From assembly GCF_015711605.1 (NCBI RefSeq), contig NZ_JABTEZ010000003.1, positions 868,001-932,000 of the forward strand: a stretch of 64,000 nt of DNA, read 5' to 3'. Source of the DNA: Planomonospora sp. ID67723. Its GTDB lineage: Bacteria; Actinomycetota; Actinomycetes; Streptosporangiales; Streptosporangiaceae. The translations under genes and the position numbers were made by a program. Below, piece after piece: positions 1 through 7,992 of the stretch (within the stretch, counting starts at the first letter, position 1; each line of letters starts with the position of its first letter). A model generated the notes under the pieces. It was not told the origin of the DNA, searched no databases, and saw only the letters and a program-made list of their open reading frames with translations.

Positions 1-659
1 AGTTCCTGCGAGGGCCGCTGCCGCAGGGGCGGGGCCGTACCGGCCGGGTTCTGAGAGCTCCCGCCGAGCCGGATGAGGAAGACGCCGATCGCCGACAGAC
101 CGAAGCTCGCGGCGTTGACGCCGAGCGCGGCGGTCGGGCCGAACTGCCCCGAGACCACGCCCGCCAGCGACGGGCCGAGGACACCGGCCGCCGCGGCCGT
201 CGCGTAGAGCCGGCCGTTGGCCTCGGTGACGCGGTCCTCACCGGCCAGAGTGCGCACCGCGGTGACATAGGTGACCTGGAAGACCATCCCGACGGCCTCG
301 CCGAGCGGCAGCACCACGTACAGCAGCCAGACCTGCGGGCCGAACGCCCAGACCAGCGGGACGAGCCCGTACAGGACCATCCGGGCGAGGTCGCAGCAGA
401 TCAGCAGGGTCCGCCGGTCGAGACGGTCGACCAGGACCCCGGCGAAGATCCCCGCGCAGATCGACGCTGCGCCGGCCACGCCGGTCAACAGGCCCATCTG
501 CGCGACGGACCCGGTCGCGTGCAGCACCAGCAGCGGGACGGCGATGTACGCGAACGAGTCCCCGGCCACGGAGAGCGTCTGCGCGGCCCAGAAGATGCCG
601 AAGTCTCGGTCGCGCCACAACGAGCGGGCCGGTCTGTCCGTCTCCTCGGCCTGCGTCAC
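1..659 (-). CDS. MFS transporter, N-terminal half (cut by window edge)
   Basis: The reverse strand is open from a GTG at 659 to the window edge, about 219 codons. The protein opens with a short polar tail (VTQAEETDRPARSLW), then RDFGIFWAAQTLSVAGDSFA and alternating hydrophobic helices, the usual beginning of a 12-helix major facilitator drug or siderophore exporter. Only about six helices and the start of the central loop are visible. The substrate cannot be read. The upstream GTG at 659 is the first start before the conserved part; no strong ribosome site is visible. Confidence 0.75.
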   Translation of the reverse strand, partial: MTQAEETDRPARSLWRDRDFGIFWAAQTLSVAGDSFAYIAVPLLVLHATGSVAQMGLLTGVAGAASICAGIFAGVLVDRLDRRTLLICCDLARMVLYGLVPLVWAFGPQVWLLYVVLPLGEAVGMVFQVTYVTAVRTLAGEDRVTEANGRLYATAAAAGVLGPSLAGVVSGQFGPTAALGVNAASFGLSAIGVFLIRLGGSSQNPAGTAPPLRQRPSQE

Positions 660-766
660 GCCTCCGCCTTTCCGCCGCGCCTTCGTCTTCCCTGTCACGC
701 CTTCGTCTTCCCTGTCCGCGTCGCGCCCCGCCCCTGTGCCGTGGGCGGGGCCCGGCGCCCGTGCCG

Positions 767-1741
767 TCAGTGACTGACGGGCCTCGGACGGTACGGCTCG
801 GCGAGGAAGGCCACTTCCCCGCCCGTCAGGGCCAGGCCCACCGCGGCGACGGCGTCGTCCACGTGCCGGTCCTTGGTCGCGCCGATGATCGGGGCGGTCA
901 CGCCCGCCTGGTGGAGCAGCCACGCCAGCGCCACCTGGGCCGCGGGCACCTCGCGCTCGCGGGCCACCTGGGCGACCCGGTCGAGGATCTGCCGGTCGTT
1001 GTCGGCGTCGGTGTAGAGCGCCTCGATGCGCGCGTCGCTCCCGGCGCGGACGGTGGCCTGCTCCGACCCCGCGCGGGCGAGCAGACCCCTGGCCAGCGGG
1101 CTCCACGGGATGAGGCCCACACCCTGGTCGGCGCAGAGCGGGTTCATCTCCCGCTCCTCCTCGCGATAGAGGAGATTGTAGTGATTCTGCATGGATACGA
1201 ACTTTGTCCAGCCGTTGGTCTCGGCGGTGTGCTGGGCCTTGGCGAACTGCCAGGCGGCCATGCTGGAGGCGCCGATGTAGCGGGCCTTGCCCGCCTGCAC
1301 GACCGCGTGCAGGGCCTGCATGGTCTCCTCGATGGGCGTCTCGTCGTCCCAGCGGTGGATCTGGTAGAGGTCGACGTAGTCGGTGCCCAGGCGGCGCAGC
1401 GAGTCGTCGATGGCGGCGTGGACGTGCTTGCGCGACAGGCCGCGGTCGTTGACGCCCCTGCCCACGGGGAAGAAGACCTTGGTGGCCAGCACGTAGTCGT
1501 CACGGCGGGCGAACAGGCGCGACAGCAGACGGCCGGTGACCTCCTCGCTGGCGCCCTGGGAGTACACGTCGGCGGTGTCGAAGAACGTCACCCCGGCCTC
1601 GACGGCCCGGCGCACGATCGGCTCGGCGGCGGCCTCGTCCAGCACCCACTCGCCCCACCGGCCGGGGTCGCCGTAGCTCATCATGCCCAGGCAGACCCGG
1701 GAGACCTTCATCCCCGTCGAGCCCAGCCGTACGTATTCCAT
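767..1741 (-). CDS. Aldo/keto reductase
   Basis: A 324-residue NADPH-dependent reductase of the Kvbeta/YghZ-like aldo/keto reductase group. The start is placed at ATG 1741 (MEYVRLGSTGMKVSRVCLG), the conserved beginning of the family; a longer reading frame upstream is probably untranslated. The catalytic tetrad is visible as D55, Y60 (in FFDTADVYSQG), K88 (LATKVF) and H129 (YQIHRW). The C-terminal cofactor segment contains GVTAPIIGATK. Length fits the family. It stands alone, with the cut MFS gene downstream. The substrate is unknown; such proteins reduce sugar or ketone aldehydes. Confidence 0.9.
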   Translation of the reverse strand: MEYVRLGSTGMKVSRVCLGMMSYGDPGRWGEWVLDEAAAEPIVRRAVEAGVTFFDTADVYSQGASEEVTGRLLSRLFARRDDYVLATKVFFPVGRGVNDRGLSRKHVHAAIDDSLRRLGTDYVDLYQIHRWDDETPIEETMQALHAVVQAGKARYIGASSMAAWQFAKAQHTAETNGWTKFVSMQNHYNLLYREEEREMNPLCADQGVGLIPWSPLARGLLARAGSEQATVRAGSDARIEALYTDADNDRQILDRVAQVAREREVPAAQVALAWLLHQAGVTAPIIGATKDRHVDDAVAAVGLALTGGEVAFLAEPYRPRPVSH

Positions 1742-2375
1742 CGCGAACCTCCCGATCTTGGTGACCGGCCTCAGCCTAACCGGGCAGATCATCATCGGCG
1801 GAGGCGGATGCCGCCGGCCGGAAGGCGCTCCACGCCGTGATCAAGAGCAAAGAGAGGGTCTTCAACCCCGATCTCCTGGAGCCCGGTGGGAAGACCGAGG
1901 ACTTCCGCCCATCGTGTCCGGCGGTGTCTCTGCCCACGCAGCGGAGCCGTCTCCGCTGCCTGGTGCCGACTCCGGCTATGACACCTGGCTGTTCGGCATA
2001 TGGGCAGAGGCGGGGTTGGCCGTGCTCACTGCGGCGGGTCTCGTGCAGGCAACGCTTCCTTGGCTGTTCGTGCGCTGGTACGACCGGCGACGTAAGCGCT
2101 CACGCAGCGAGCCTTGAACGGGCGGCAAGCCGGCTGCCTCCCCTCGACGCCGTCCGGACGTCTCCGCACGTCTTCGGCTTCACGGAGAGTCGTCGGCTTA
2201 CCGGAAGGGCAACGACCCCCCTTTTTTTCTTTCGCTGCGGAATTCACGGCGAGGGCCGGACGTCTACGGACGCCAACGGACGTCCTCGTGAATGCGGACC
2301 GAAGCGCTCGAACGGCGGCCGTCCCGTCGTGGGCGGCCGTGCTGAGGCCGCGTCCGCCGGGCGAGGGGACCGTCC
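1742..2375. other. Long intergenic stretch with little identifiable content
   Basis: About 630 bases between the aldo/keto reductase and the promoter of the next reductase. Apart from the weak small ORF at 1914-2117, no gene is supported: other open frames lack codon bias and family resemblance. It contains a run of seven T at 2222-2228, rare in this GC-rich DNA, just after a GTCGT/ACGAC inverted repeat. Next comes a nested inverted repeat: ATTCACG (2242-2248) with CGTGAAT (2287-2293), and GGACGTC (2258-2264) with GACGTCC (2279-2285). It may encode a terminator or a structured RNA. Confidence 0.4.
1914..2117 (+). CDS. Possible small membrane protein, unknown
   Basis: A tentative 67-residue ORF starting at GTG 1914. 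The second half reads as a single hydrophobic helix flanked by aromatic residues (TWLFGIWAEAGLAVLTAAGL) and ends in a very basic tail (RWYDRRRKRSRSEP), a pattern typical of small inner-membrane proteins. No ribosome site is convincing, and the first 20 residues are unremarkable. The same DNA is open in other frames. The only support is the membrane-like composition, so this could be chance or the remnant of a larger gene. Confidence 0.3.
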   Translation: MSGGVSAHAAEPSPLPGADSGYDTWLFGIWAEAGLAVLTAAGLVQATLPWLFVRWYDRRRKRSRSEP

Positions 2376-2431
2376 TTGCCCGGCGCCACACCCTGGGGCT
2401 AACCTCACGATGTCCATACCGACCAGTCGGT
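2376..2431 (+). promoter_or_regulatory. Promoter and TetR-type operator for the downstream reductase
   Basis: A -35-like TTGCCC (2376-2381), an 18-base spacer and a -10-like TAACCT (2400-2405) are followed by the perfect palindrome ACCGACCAGTCGGT (2418-2431, 6-bp arms with a 2-base centre). The palindrome lies just past the expected transcription start, where a repressor would block RNA polymerase. This shape is typical of TetR-family operators. No TetR gene is in the window. Confidence 0.5.
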
Positions 2432-2542
2432 CTTCCGGAAACGAGGCCAACCGGGCCCGCCGCGGCACGGCGGCCCCGCGATACGCCGCACGCACGGGAC
2501 CGCCCCGCACGGGGTACCGCCGACAGCTGAGGAGCCGTCCAG

Positions 2543-3556
2543 ATGAGCCGCACCAATCACCAGTACCGGCTTGCCGCACGACCGGTCGGGCTGCCGAGGC
2601 CCACCGACTGGGAGTACGTCGGGGAGCCGGTCGCCGAGCCGGGCGAGGGCGAACTGCTGATCAAGGTGATCTACCTCTCGCTGGACCCGGCCATGCGCGG
2701 CTGGATGAACGAGGGCAAGTCCTACATCCGTCCCGTGGAGATCGGGGAGGTCATGCGGGCGGGCGGCGTGGGCCGCGTGATCGCCTCCCGCAACCCGCAG
2801 TTCGCCGTGGGCGACTACGTGTCGGGCATGCTCAACGTGCAGGAGTACTGCCTGTCGGACGGTAGCGGCCTGACCAGGGTCGATCAGGCGCTGGCGCCGC
2901 TGCCGGTGTACCTGGGCACGCTGGGCATGACGGGTATGACCGCCTACTTCGGGCTGCTCGACATCGGGCGGCCCGAGCCCGGGCAGACCGTCGTGGTCTC
3001 CGGTGCGGCCGGGGCGGTCGGCAGTGTGGTGGGGCAGATCGCAAAGATCAAGGGATGCCGGGTCGTCGGCATCGCCGGCGGCGAGCGCAAGTGCCGTCTG
3101 GTGGTGGAGGAGTTCGGCTTCGACGCCTGCATCGACTACAAGTCCCAGGACGTGCGCAAGGCTCTGCGTGAGGCGGCACCCGAGGGCGTGGACGTCTACT
3201 TCGACAACGTCGGCGGTGACGTCCTCGACGCCGTGCTGGCCCGTCTGGCGCGCGGCGCCCGTATCGTCATCTGCGGCGCGATTTCGCAGTACAACGCGAC
3301 CGACCAGGTCAAGGGCCCGGCCAACTACATGTCGCTGCTGGTGAACCGCGCTTCCATGACGGGGATGGTGGTCTTCGACTACGCCGACCGGTACCCCGAG
3401 GCCACCGCCGAGCTGGCCGAGTGGCTGTCGGCCGGGAAGCTGCGGTCGCTGGAGGACGTGGTGGACGGCGGCGTGCAGGCGTTCCCCGACACCCTGCTGC
3501 GGCTGTTCAAGGGAGACAACACCGGAAAGCTCGTTCTCAAGGTGGCGGATGAGTGA
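2543..3556 (+). CDS. NADP-dependent medium-chain oxidoreductase (enone/curcumin reductase type)
   Basis: A 337-residue zinc-independent medium-chain dehydrogenase of the COG2130 group, which includes leukotriene B4/prostaglandin reductases and CurA. The N-terminus has YLSLDPAMRGWM, the group's hallmark, and the Rossmann segment VVVSGAAGAVGSVVGQIAKI binds NADPH. YFDNVGGDVLDAVL and the C-terminal GDNTGKLVLKV are also characteristic. It reduces the C=C bond of alpha,beta-unsaturated carbonyls. The start is ATG 2543, preceded by GAGGAG about ten bases upstream. A TetR-type operator lies about 110 bases upstream, suggesting induction by a small ligand. Confidence 0.93.
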   Translation: MSRTNHQYRLAARPVGLPRPTDWEYVGEPVAEPGEGELLIKVIYLSLDPAMRGWMNEGKSYIRPVEIGEVMRAGGVGRVIASRNPQFAVGDYVSGMLNVQEYCLSDGSGLTRVDQALAPLPVYLGTLGMTGMTAYFGLLDIGRPEPGQTVVVSGAAGAVGSVVGQIAKIKGCRVVGIAGGERKCRLVVEEFGFDACIDYKSQDVRKALREAAPEGVDVYFDNVGGDVLDAVLARLARGARIVICGAISQYNATDQVKGPANYMSLLVNRASMTGMVVFDYADRYPEATAELAEWLSAGKLRSLEDVVDGGVQAFPDTLLRLFKGDNTGKLVLKVADE

Positions 3557-3600
3557 GGGCCTCCCGGCGGTGACCGGCCGATGCCCCTATGCTCGTGACG

Positions 3601-3993
3601 GTGCGACTCGACCTGATCACCATCGTTGTGGACGACTACGACCGGGCAATCGAGTTCTTCACCGGAAGCCTGGGCTTTGACCTGGTCGAGGACTCTCCGT
3701 CGCTGACCAACGACGGCCGCCCGAAAAGGTGGGTCGTCGTCCGGCCGCCCGGCGCTCAGACCGGCATCCTGCTCGCCCGCGCCGACGGCCGGCATCAAGC
3801 CGCCGTAGTCGGGCAGCAGGTCGCCGGGCGCGTCGGGTTCTTCCTCCGCGTGGACGACTTCGCCGCCGCCTACGAACGCATGACGGTCGCCGGCGTCGAG
3901 TTCGTCACCTCGCCACGCGCCGAGCCGTACGGGCGTGTGGCCGTGTTCCTCGACATCGCCGGCAACCGGTGGGACCTGCTCGGTCCTGCGTGA
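3601..3993 (+). CDS. VOC (glyoxalase/bleomycin resistance) family protein
   Basis: About 130 residues with the vicinal-oxygen-chelate pattern: LITIVVDDYDRAIEFFTGSL at the first beta-alpha unit and RVGFFLRVDDFAAAYERM at the second, ending VFLDIAGNRWDLLGPA. The GTG at 3601 is preferred to the ATG at 3589: a -10-like TATGCT lies at 3588-3593, seven bases before the GTG, so the message is probably leaderless and the ATG falls inside the promoter. It could bind a metal and act on a small hydrophobic or glutathione-like substrate; the specific role is not visible. Confidence 0.8.
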   Translation: MRLDLITIVVDDYDRAIEFFTGSLGFDLVEDSPSLTNDGRPKRWVVVRPPGAQTGILLARADGRHQAAVVGQQVAGRVGFFLRVDDFAAAYERMTVAGVEFVTSPRAEPYGRVAVFLDIAGNRWDLLGPA

Positions 3994-4034
3994 TCGATGT
4001 GACACCGCGGTGAGGCTCACGAGCGACTGCTGCT

Positions 4035-4077
4035 CGGCCGCCTCGACGACCGTGACGAGCGGTCGTCGAGGCGGCCG
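4035..4077 (+). terminator. Perfect 18-bp hairpin
   Basis: Left arm 4035-4052 and right arm 4060-4077 are exact reverse complements (18 bp) around a seven-base loop. There is no T-run, as is common for actinomycete terminators. It lies 42 bases after the VOC gene stop and closes that transcript. Confidence 0.75.
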
Positions 4078-4215
4078 AACCGCGGGAGGCCGGCGACGCC
4101 TCGCCCCCGACGGGCCCGCCGCCCGGCCGCCCGGCTGACAACGGCGGCGGGCAGGTCATGTCGGGAGACCGGGACCGGCGGGGTCCGAGTCCATCCGGCC
4201 GGACACCGTTTCTCC

Positions 4216-5910
4216 GTGCGGTCTCAAGAAGTCCCGTCCGGCGCCGATGAGACCTTCGTGACCGAGCATGTTCAGTCCCTCGATGCCCGGGACAAGGCCT
4301 TCGCCGGACTCCTGGAGCACCCGCACGCACGCGTGGCGGCGCTGACGGCTGACGGCCGCCGGATACCGGTGCCCCCGGCGCTGGGGCTCGGTGACGACCG
4401 GCTGGTTCCCGTCCCGGAGGACAACGCCAACCTTCTTGAGCTGCTGCACCCGGCGGACGTGGTGGCGGCCCTCACGACGTGGGAGCGCGCCTGCAGCACG
4501 GGGATGGCGTCACTCAGTGCCCGGATGCGTGACGATCCGGCCTGCCGATGCAAACTGACCGCCATCGACATGCGGCACCGCTACGGTGTGTTCGTCTGCA
4601 TACTCGTGGAGCTCGGTGACGACGCGGCCGCCTCCGCCGATTCGAACGAGCAGCCGCTGGCGTCCTTCCGGCCCCGCTCCGCTCGCATGACCAAGAAGTT
4701 CGACGGGGTCATCACGGACATCGACGATCGGACGACCCGGATGCTCGGCTGGACCCGGGAACAGATGATCGGTGCCCGGTCGACGCAGTTCTTCCACGAG
4801 GAGGACGTGCATCGTTCCATCGCCGGTTGGCTCGACATGCTGAGCACCAAGCAGGGTTCGCGGTCACGGCTGCGTCACCGGTGCGCGGACGGCAGCTGGT
4901 TGTGGGTCGAGATAGAGAACATCTACCAGGAGGCGGCCGAGCTCGAGGCGGCCGTCATCGTCAGCCACATCAGCGACATCTCCGAGGAGATGGCCGCCTA
5001 CGAGGCACTGGGCCAGCGCGAGCACCTGTTCCGCAGGCTCGCCGACTCGTTGCCCATCGGCCTGCTGCAGCTCGGGCAGGACGGTTCCGTCGTCTACGCG
5101 AACTCCCTGCTCGCATCGATGTTCGGAACCGGTGGCGCCGCAACCGCTCAGGAGCAGCTCGCGAACGTCGTCGACTACGACCGGGACATGCTGGACGCGG
5201 CGCTTCAGGACGTCCTGTGCGGAGGCCCGGATCGCGAACTCGAGGTCACCGTCCAGCTCCCCGGGGCGGGCGGGGAACTGCGTCGTTGCGCGATGACCCT
5301 GATCAGCCTGTCGGATGAGGAAGGCGCCCCCGGAGCGCTCGCCTGCGTGAGAGACGTCACCGAGAGCGCGCGTTCGCGGGAGGAACTGCGGATCAAGGCG
5401 ACGTTCGACCACCTCACCGGCTGCTACAACCGTGCCTTCAGCCTGGCCGTCCTCGACCGGGAGCTGTCGGCGGAGGACCGTCGCCTCACCGGAGTGATCT
5501 TCATTGATCTCAACGAGTTCAAATCCGTCAACGACTCCCTCGGGCACGCGGCAGGTGACGAACTGCTCGTGCAGGCCGCCCGCCGCATCAAAAACGCGAT
5601 CCGGAGCGATGACATCGTCGGAAGGATCGGCGGGGACGAGTTCCTGCTGATCTGCCCGAAGCTCGAACGGGCCGCCGAGGTGGTGAGCATCGCCGAACGG
5701 GTCGGCAAGGCGCTGGAGGGGGAGATCGCGTTGTCGGCCGGTACGGCGCGACTCAGCGCAGCCGTCGGAGTGGCGTGCTCCAGGGAGGGCTCCACCGGCG
5801 ACACTCTCATCGCGCAGGCCGACGCGGCCATGTACGAGTCCAAACGCCGCAGGCCCCGGTGCCCGGTGCTCTTCGACGAAACCGTCGCGGAGGCGGGAAC
5901 CCGGGAATGA
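4216..5910 (+). CDS. PAS-domain diguanylate cyclase (GGDEF)
   Basis: A 564-residue sensor enzyme making cyclic di-GMP from two GTP. The N-terminal ~140 residues have no clear domain. Two PAS folds follow: about 150-260 (MLGWTREQMIGARS, then WLWVEIENIYQ) and about 270-390 (ADSLPIGLLQLGQDGSVVYA). The catalytic domain begins near residue 395 with FDHLTGCYNRA and contains an intact GGDEF at 472-476. The product-inhibition I-site RSDD sits at 463-466, at the expected spacing. No membrane segment or EAL domain is present, so it should be a cytosolic cyclase. The start is GTG 4216. In actinomycetes c-di-GMP controls development through BldD. Confidence 0.93.
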   Translation: MRSQEVPSGADETFVTEHVQSLDARDKAFAGLLEHPHARVAALTADGRRIPVPPALGLGDDRLVPVPEDNANLLELLHPADVVAALTTWERACSTGMASLSARMRDDPACRCKLTAIDMRHRYGVFVCILVELGDDAAASADSNEQPLASFRPRSARMTKKFDGVITDIDDRTTRMLGWTREQMIGARSTQFFHEEDVHRSIAGWLDMLSTKQGSRSRLRHRCADGSWLWVEIENIYQEAAELEAAVIVSHISDISEEMAAYEALGQREHLFRRLADSLPIGLLQLGQDGSVVYANSLLASMFGTGGAATAQEQLANVVDYDRDMLDAALQDVLCGGPDRELEVTVQLPGAGGELRRCAMTLISLSDEEGAPGALACVRDVTESARSREELRIKATFDHLTGCYNRAFSLAVLDRELSAEDRRLTGVIFIDLNEFKSVNDSLGHAAGDELLVQAARRIKNAIRSDDIVGRIGGDEFLLICPKLERAAEVVSIAERVGKALEGEIALSAGTARLSAAVGVACSREGSTGDTLIAQADAAMYESKRRRPRCPVLFDETVAEAGTRE

Positions 5911-6024
5911 GCGTCGGCGGCCGTCCACGGGGCCGCCTCGTGCGGGCGGGCCGCCACGGTCCGGGGGCGACCGGATCGCCGCAATCCCCGGGGCTGCGGG
6001 CGGCAACGGCCGTATCGTCGTCGC

Positions 6025-6840
6025 GTGAAGAACAAACAGGAAGTATGGGTCGTCGGTGATGCGTACGAGGCGTACGTCGGCCGGTGGAGCCGCCACGTCG
6101 CGGAAACGTTCCTGCGGTGGCTGGAGGTGCCGACGGGCGGGCGGTGGCTGGACGTGGGCTGCGGCACCGGAGCGCTGACGGAGACCGTCCTGGCCGTGGC
6201 GGACCCCGCTCAGGTCACGGGAGTGGACCCCTCGGAGGGGTTCCTGTCCCACGCCCGCGCGCGGATCACCGACACGCGGGCGTCCTTCCGCGCCGGCGAC
6301 GCGCAGTCGCTGCCGGTGGCCGACCGCCGCTTCGACGCCGTGGTGAGCGGGCTGGCACTCAACTTCGTCCCCGACCCGCGCCGTGCCGCGGCCGAGTTCG
6401 CCCGGGTCGCCGCACCGGGCGGCGTGGCCGCCGCCTATGTCTGGGACTACGCCGAGGGCATGGTCATGATGCGGCGTTTCTGGGAGGCCGCCACGGATCT
6501 CGACCCCGCCGCCGCCGAGCTGGACGAGGGCCGCCGCTTCCCGTTGTGCCGGCCTGAGCCCCTCGGCGGTCTGTGGGAGGAGGCCGGTCTGGACGACGTG
6601 GAGGTGCGGACAGTCGAGGTGGCGACCGTGTTCGCGGGGTTCGACGACTACTGGGAGCCGTTCCTCGGCGGTCAGGGCGCGGCTCCCGCGTACGTCGCGT
6701 CCCTGACCGAAGAGCACCGCCATGCCCTCCGCGACCTGCTCCGCTCCCGCCTGCCGTACGGTCCGGACGGGGCGGTCTCGCTCACCGCCAGGGCCTGGGC
6801 CGTACGGGGCACGGCGGGCGAGCGGCCGGCGGCCTCCTAG
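6025..6840 (+). CDS. Class I SAM-dependent methyltransferase
   Basis: A 271-residue methyltransferase. Motif I is WLDVGCGTGALTE (residues 41-53), followed by VTGVDPSEGFL, AGDAQSLPVADRRFDAVVSG and AAPGGVAAAYVWDY, the full UbiE/Methyltransf_11 pattern. The start is GTG 6025. A -10-like TATCGT ends six bases before it, which suggests a leaderless message. The acceptor is unknown. It converges on the quinone reductase gene across a terminator hairpin. Confidence 0.88.
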   Translation: MKNKQEVWVVGDAYEAYVGRWSRHVAETFLRWLEVPTGGRWLDVGCGTGALTETVLAVADPAQVTGVDPSEGFLSHARARITDTRASFRAGDAQSLPVADRRFDAVVSGLALNFVPDPRRAAAEFARVAAPGGVAAAYVWDYAEGMVMMRRFWEAATDLDPAAAELDEGRRFPLCRPEPLGGLWEEAGLDDVEVRTVEVATVFAGFDDYWEPFLGGQGAAPAYVASLTEEHRHALRDLLRSRLPYGPDGAVSLTARAWAVRGTAGERPAAS

Positions 6841-6860
6841 GCCCGGCGGTTCCCCTCGCG

Positions 6861-6888
6861 GACGAGGCCGGCGGCTCTCGGCCTCGTC
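6861..6888. terminator. Bidirectional hairpin between converging genes
   Basis: GACGAGGCCG (6861-6870) pairs exactly with CGGCCTCGTC (6879-6888) over an eight-base loop. It lies between the methyltransferase stop (6840) and the stop of the leftward reductase (6902), so it can serve both. Confidence 0.65.
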
Positions 6889-6901
6889 GGCCCCCCTCCG
6901 C

Positions 6902-7813
6902 TCAGTCGATCGTGATGACGATCTTGCCTCTGCCGTGCCTGGCCTCGATCTCCCGGTGGGCGTCGGCCGCCCGCTCCAGCGGATACGTCCCGCGCAGGTG
7001 GAAGGTGAGCCTTCCCCGGGCGTACAGCTCGGCGAAGCGGCCGAGCCGTTCGGCGGTGCGCTCGCCCCGGGTCGTCCTGACCCCCAGCTCCGGGGCCCGG
7101 CCGTGCTCCACCAGGGTGACGATGCGGTCGCGGTCCTTGACCAGTTCCAGGGAGGCCTGCAGCGCCTCGCCGCCCGCCCCGTCGATCGCGGCGTCCACCC
7201 CGCCGGGCGCGAGAACGCGGACCCGGTCGGCCAGGCCCTCGCCGTACGCGACCGGGACGGCGCCGAGGTCCCGGAGGTAGGCGTGGTTGTCCGGGCGTGC
7301 GGTTCCGATGACCGTGGCGCCCCGCATCCGGGCGATCTGCACGGCCGCTGTGCCGACCGAACCCGCGGCGGCGTGGATCAGCACGGTGTCCCCCTCGCCC
7401 GCCCCGACCGTGTCCAGCGCCAGCTCGGCCGTCTGCACGCCCGCGGTCAGCCCGCCCGCCACCTCCCACGGCAGGCCGGCCGGCTTGGCCGTGACCTGGT
7501 CGGCGCCCACCACGACGTACTCGGCGTAGCAGCCGAGCTGGGAGAAGCCCAGCACCTCGGAGCCCGGCGCCAGGCCGGTCACCCCCTCGCCCACCTGGTC
7601 CACCACCCCGGCGAACTCGTTGCCGGGAATCCTGGGCAGGTCTCCGGTGACGCCGGGAGGGGTCCAGCCTGCGCGCACGGCGGCGTCGTACGGCTGCACG
7701 CCGGCGGCCCTGACCCGTACCCGCACCTGGCCGGGCCCCGCCTGCGGGGTCGCGACCTCCATGACCTGCAGCACTTCCGGCCCGCCGAACGACGCGAACG
7801 CGGCAGCCTTCAT
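6902..7813 (-). CDS. NADPH:quinone-type oxidoreductase (zinc-less MDR)
   Basis: A 303-residue medium-chain reductase. The start is ATG 7813 (MKAAAFASFGGPEVLQ), chosen because AGGAGG lies at an ideal distance upstream; a longer frame exists but is not conserved-looking. PGNEFAGVVDQVGEGV is the GroES-like signature without structural zinc cysteines. DTVLIHAAAGSVGTAAVQIA is the NADPH-binding loop and AADAHREIEARHGRGKIV the C-terminus, as in quinone oxidoreductases. It probably reduces quinones or reactive enones. An inverted repeat just upstream is a likely repressor site. Confidence 0.9.
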   Translation of the reverse strand: MKAAAFASFGGPEVLQVMEVATPQAGPGQVRVRVRAAGVQPYDAAVRAGWTPPGVTGDLPRIPGNEFAGVVDQVGEGVTGLAPGSEVLGFSQLGCYAEYVVVGADQVTAKPAGLPWEVAGGLTAGVQTAELALDTVGAGEGDTVLIHAAAGSVGTAAVQIARMRGATVIGTARPDNHAYLRDLGAVPVAYGEGLADRVRVLAPGGVDAAIDGAGGEALQASLELVKDRDRIVTLVEHGRAPELGVRTTRGERTAERLGRFAELYARGRLTFHLRGTYPLERAADAHREIEARHGRGKIVITID

Positions 7814-7829
7814 CGGGATCAGCCTCCTC

Positions 7830-7853
7830 ATCGTTGATCTCGCGGTCAACGAT
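7830..7853 (-). promoter_or_regulatory. Inverted repeat upstream of the quinone reductase
   Basis: ATCGTTGA (7830-7837) and TCAACGAT (7846-7853) are perfect 8-bp arms separated by eight bases, 17 bases upstream of the reductase start. The dyad fits a TetR or MarR dimer site. The regulator gene is not adjacent. Confidence 0.5.
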
Positions 7854-7992
7854 GCAACCTCAACCAAGGATGAGGTCAACTGCCGGATCCGGGCCGTCCA
7901 CCGGTGGGGGCCGCGGCGAGGGTGCCGCGCCGGGGGAGAACACTGGTCGGGTGCGGTGGAGAACGCGTGGACCGAGAGAACAGGGACGGCGG

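Noticed and set aside
1837-2865. Long open frame across the intergenic region into the enone reductase gene
   Set aside because: It is the wrong frame over a well-supported gene and has no family resemblance; high GC keeps stops rare.
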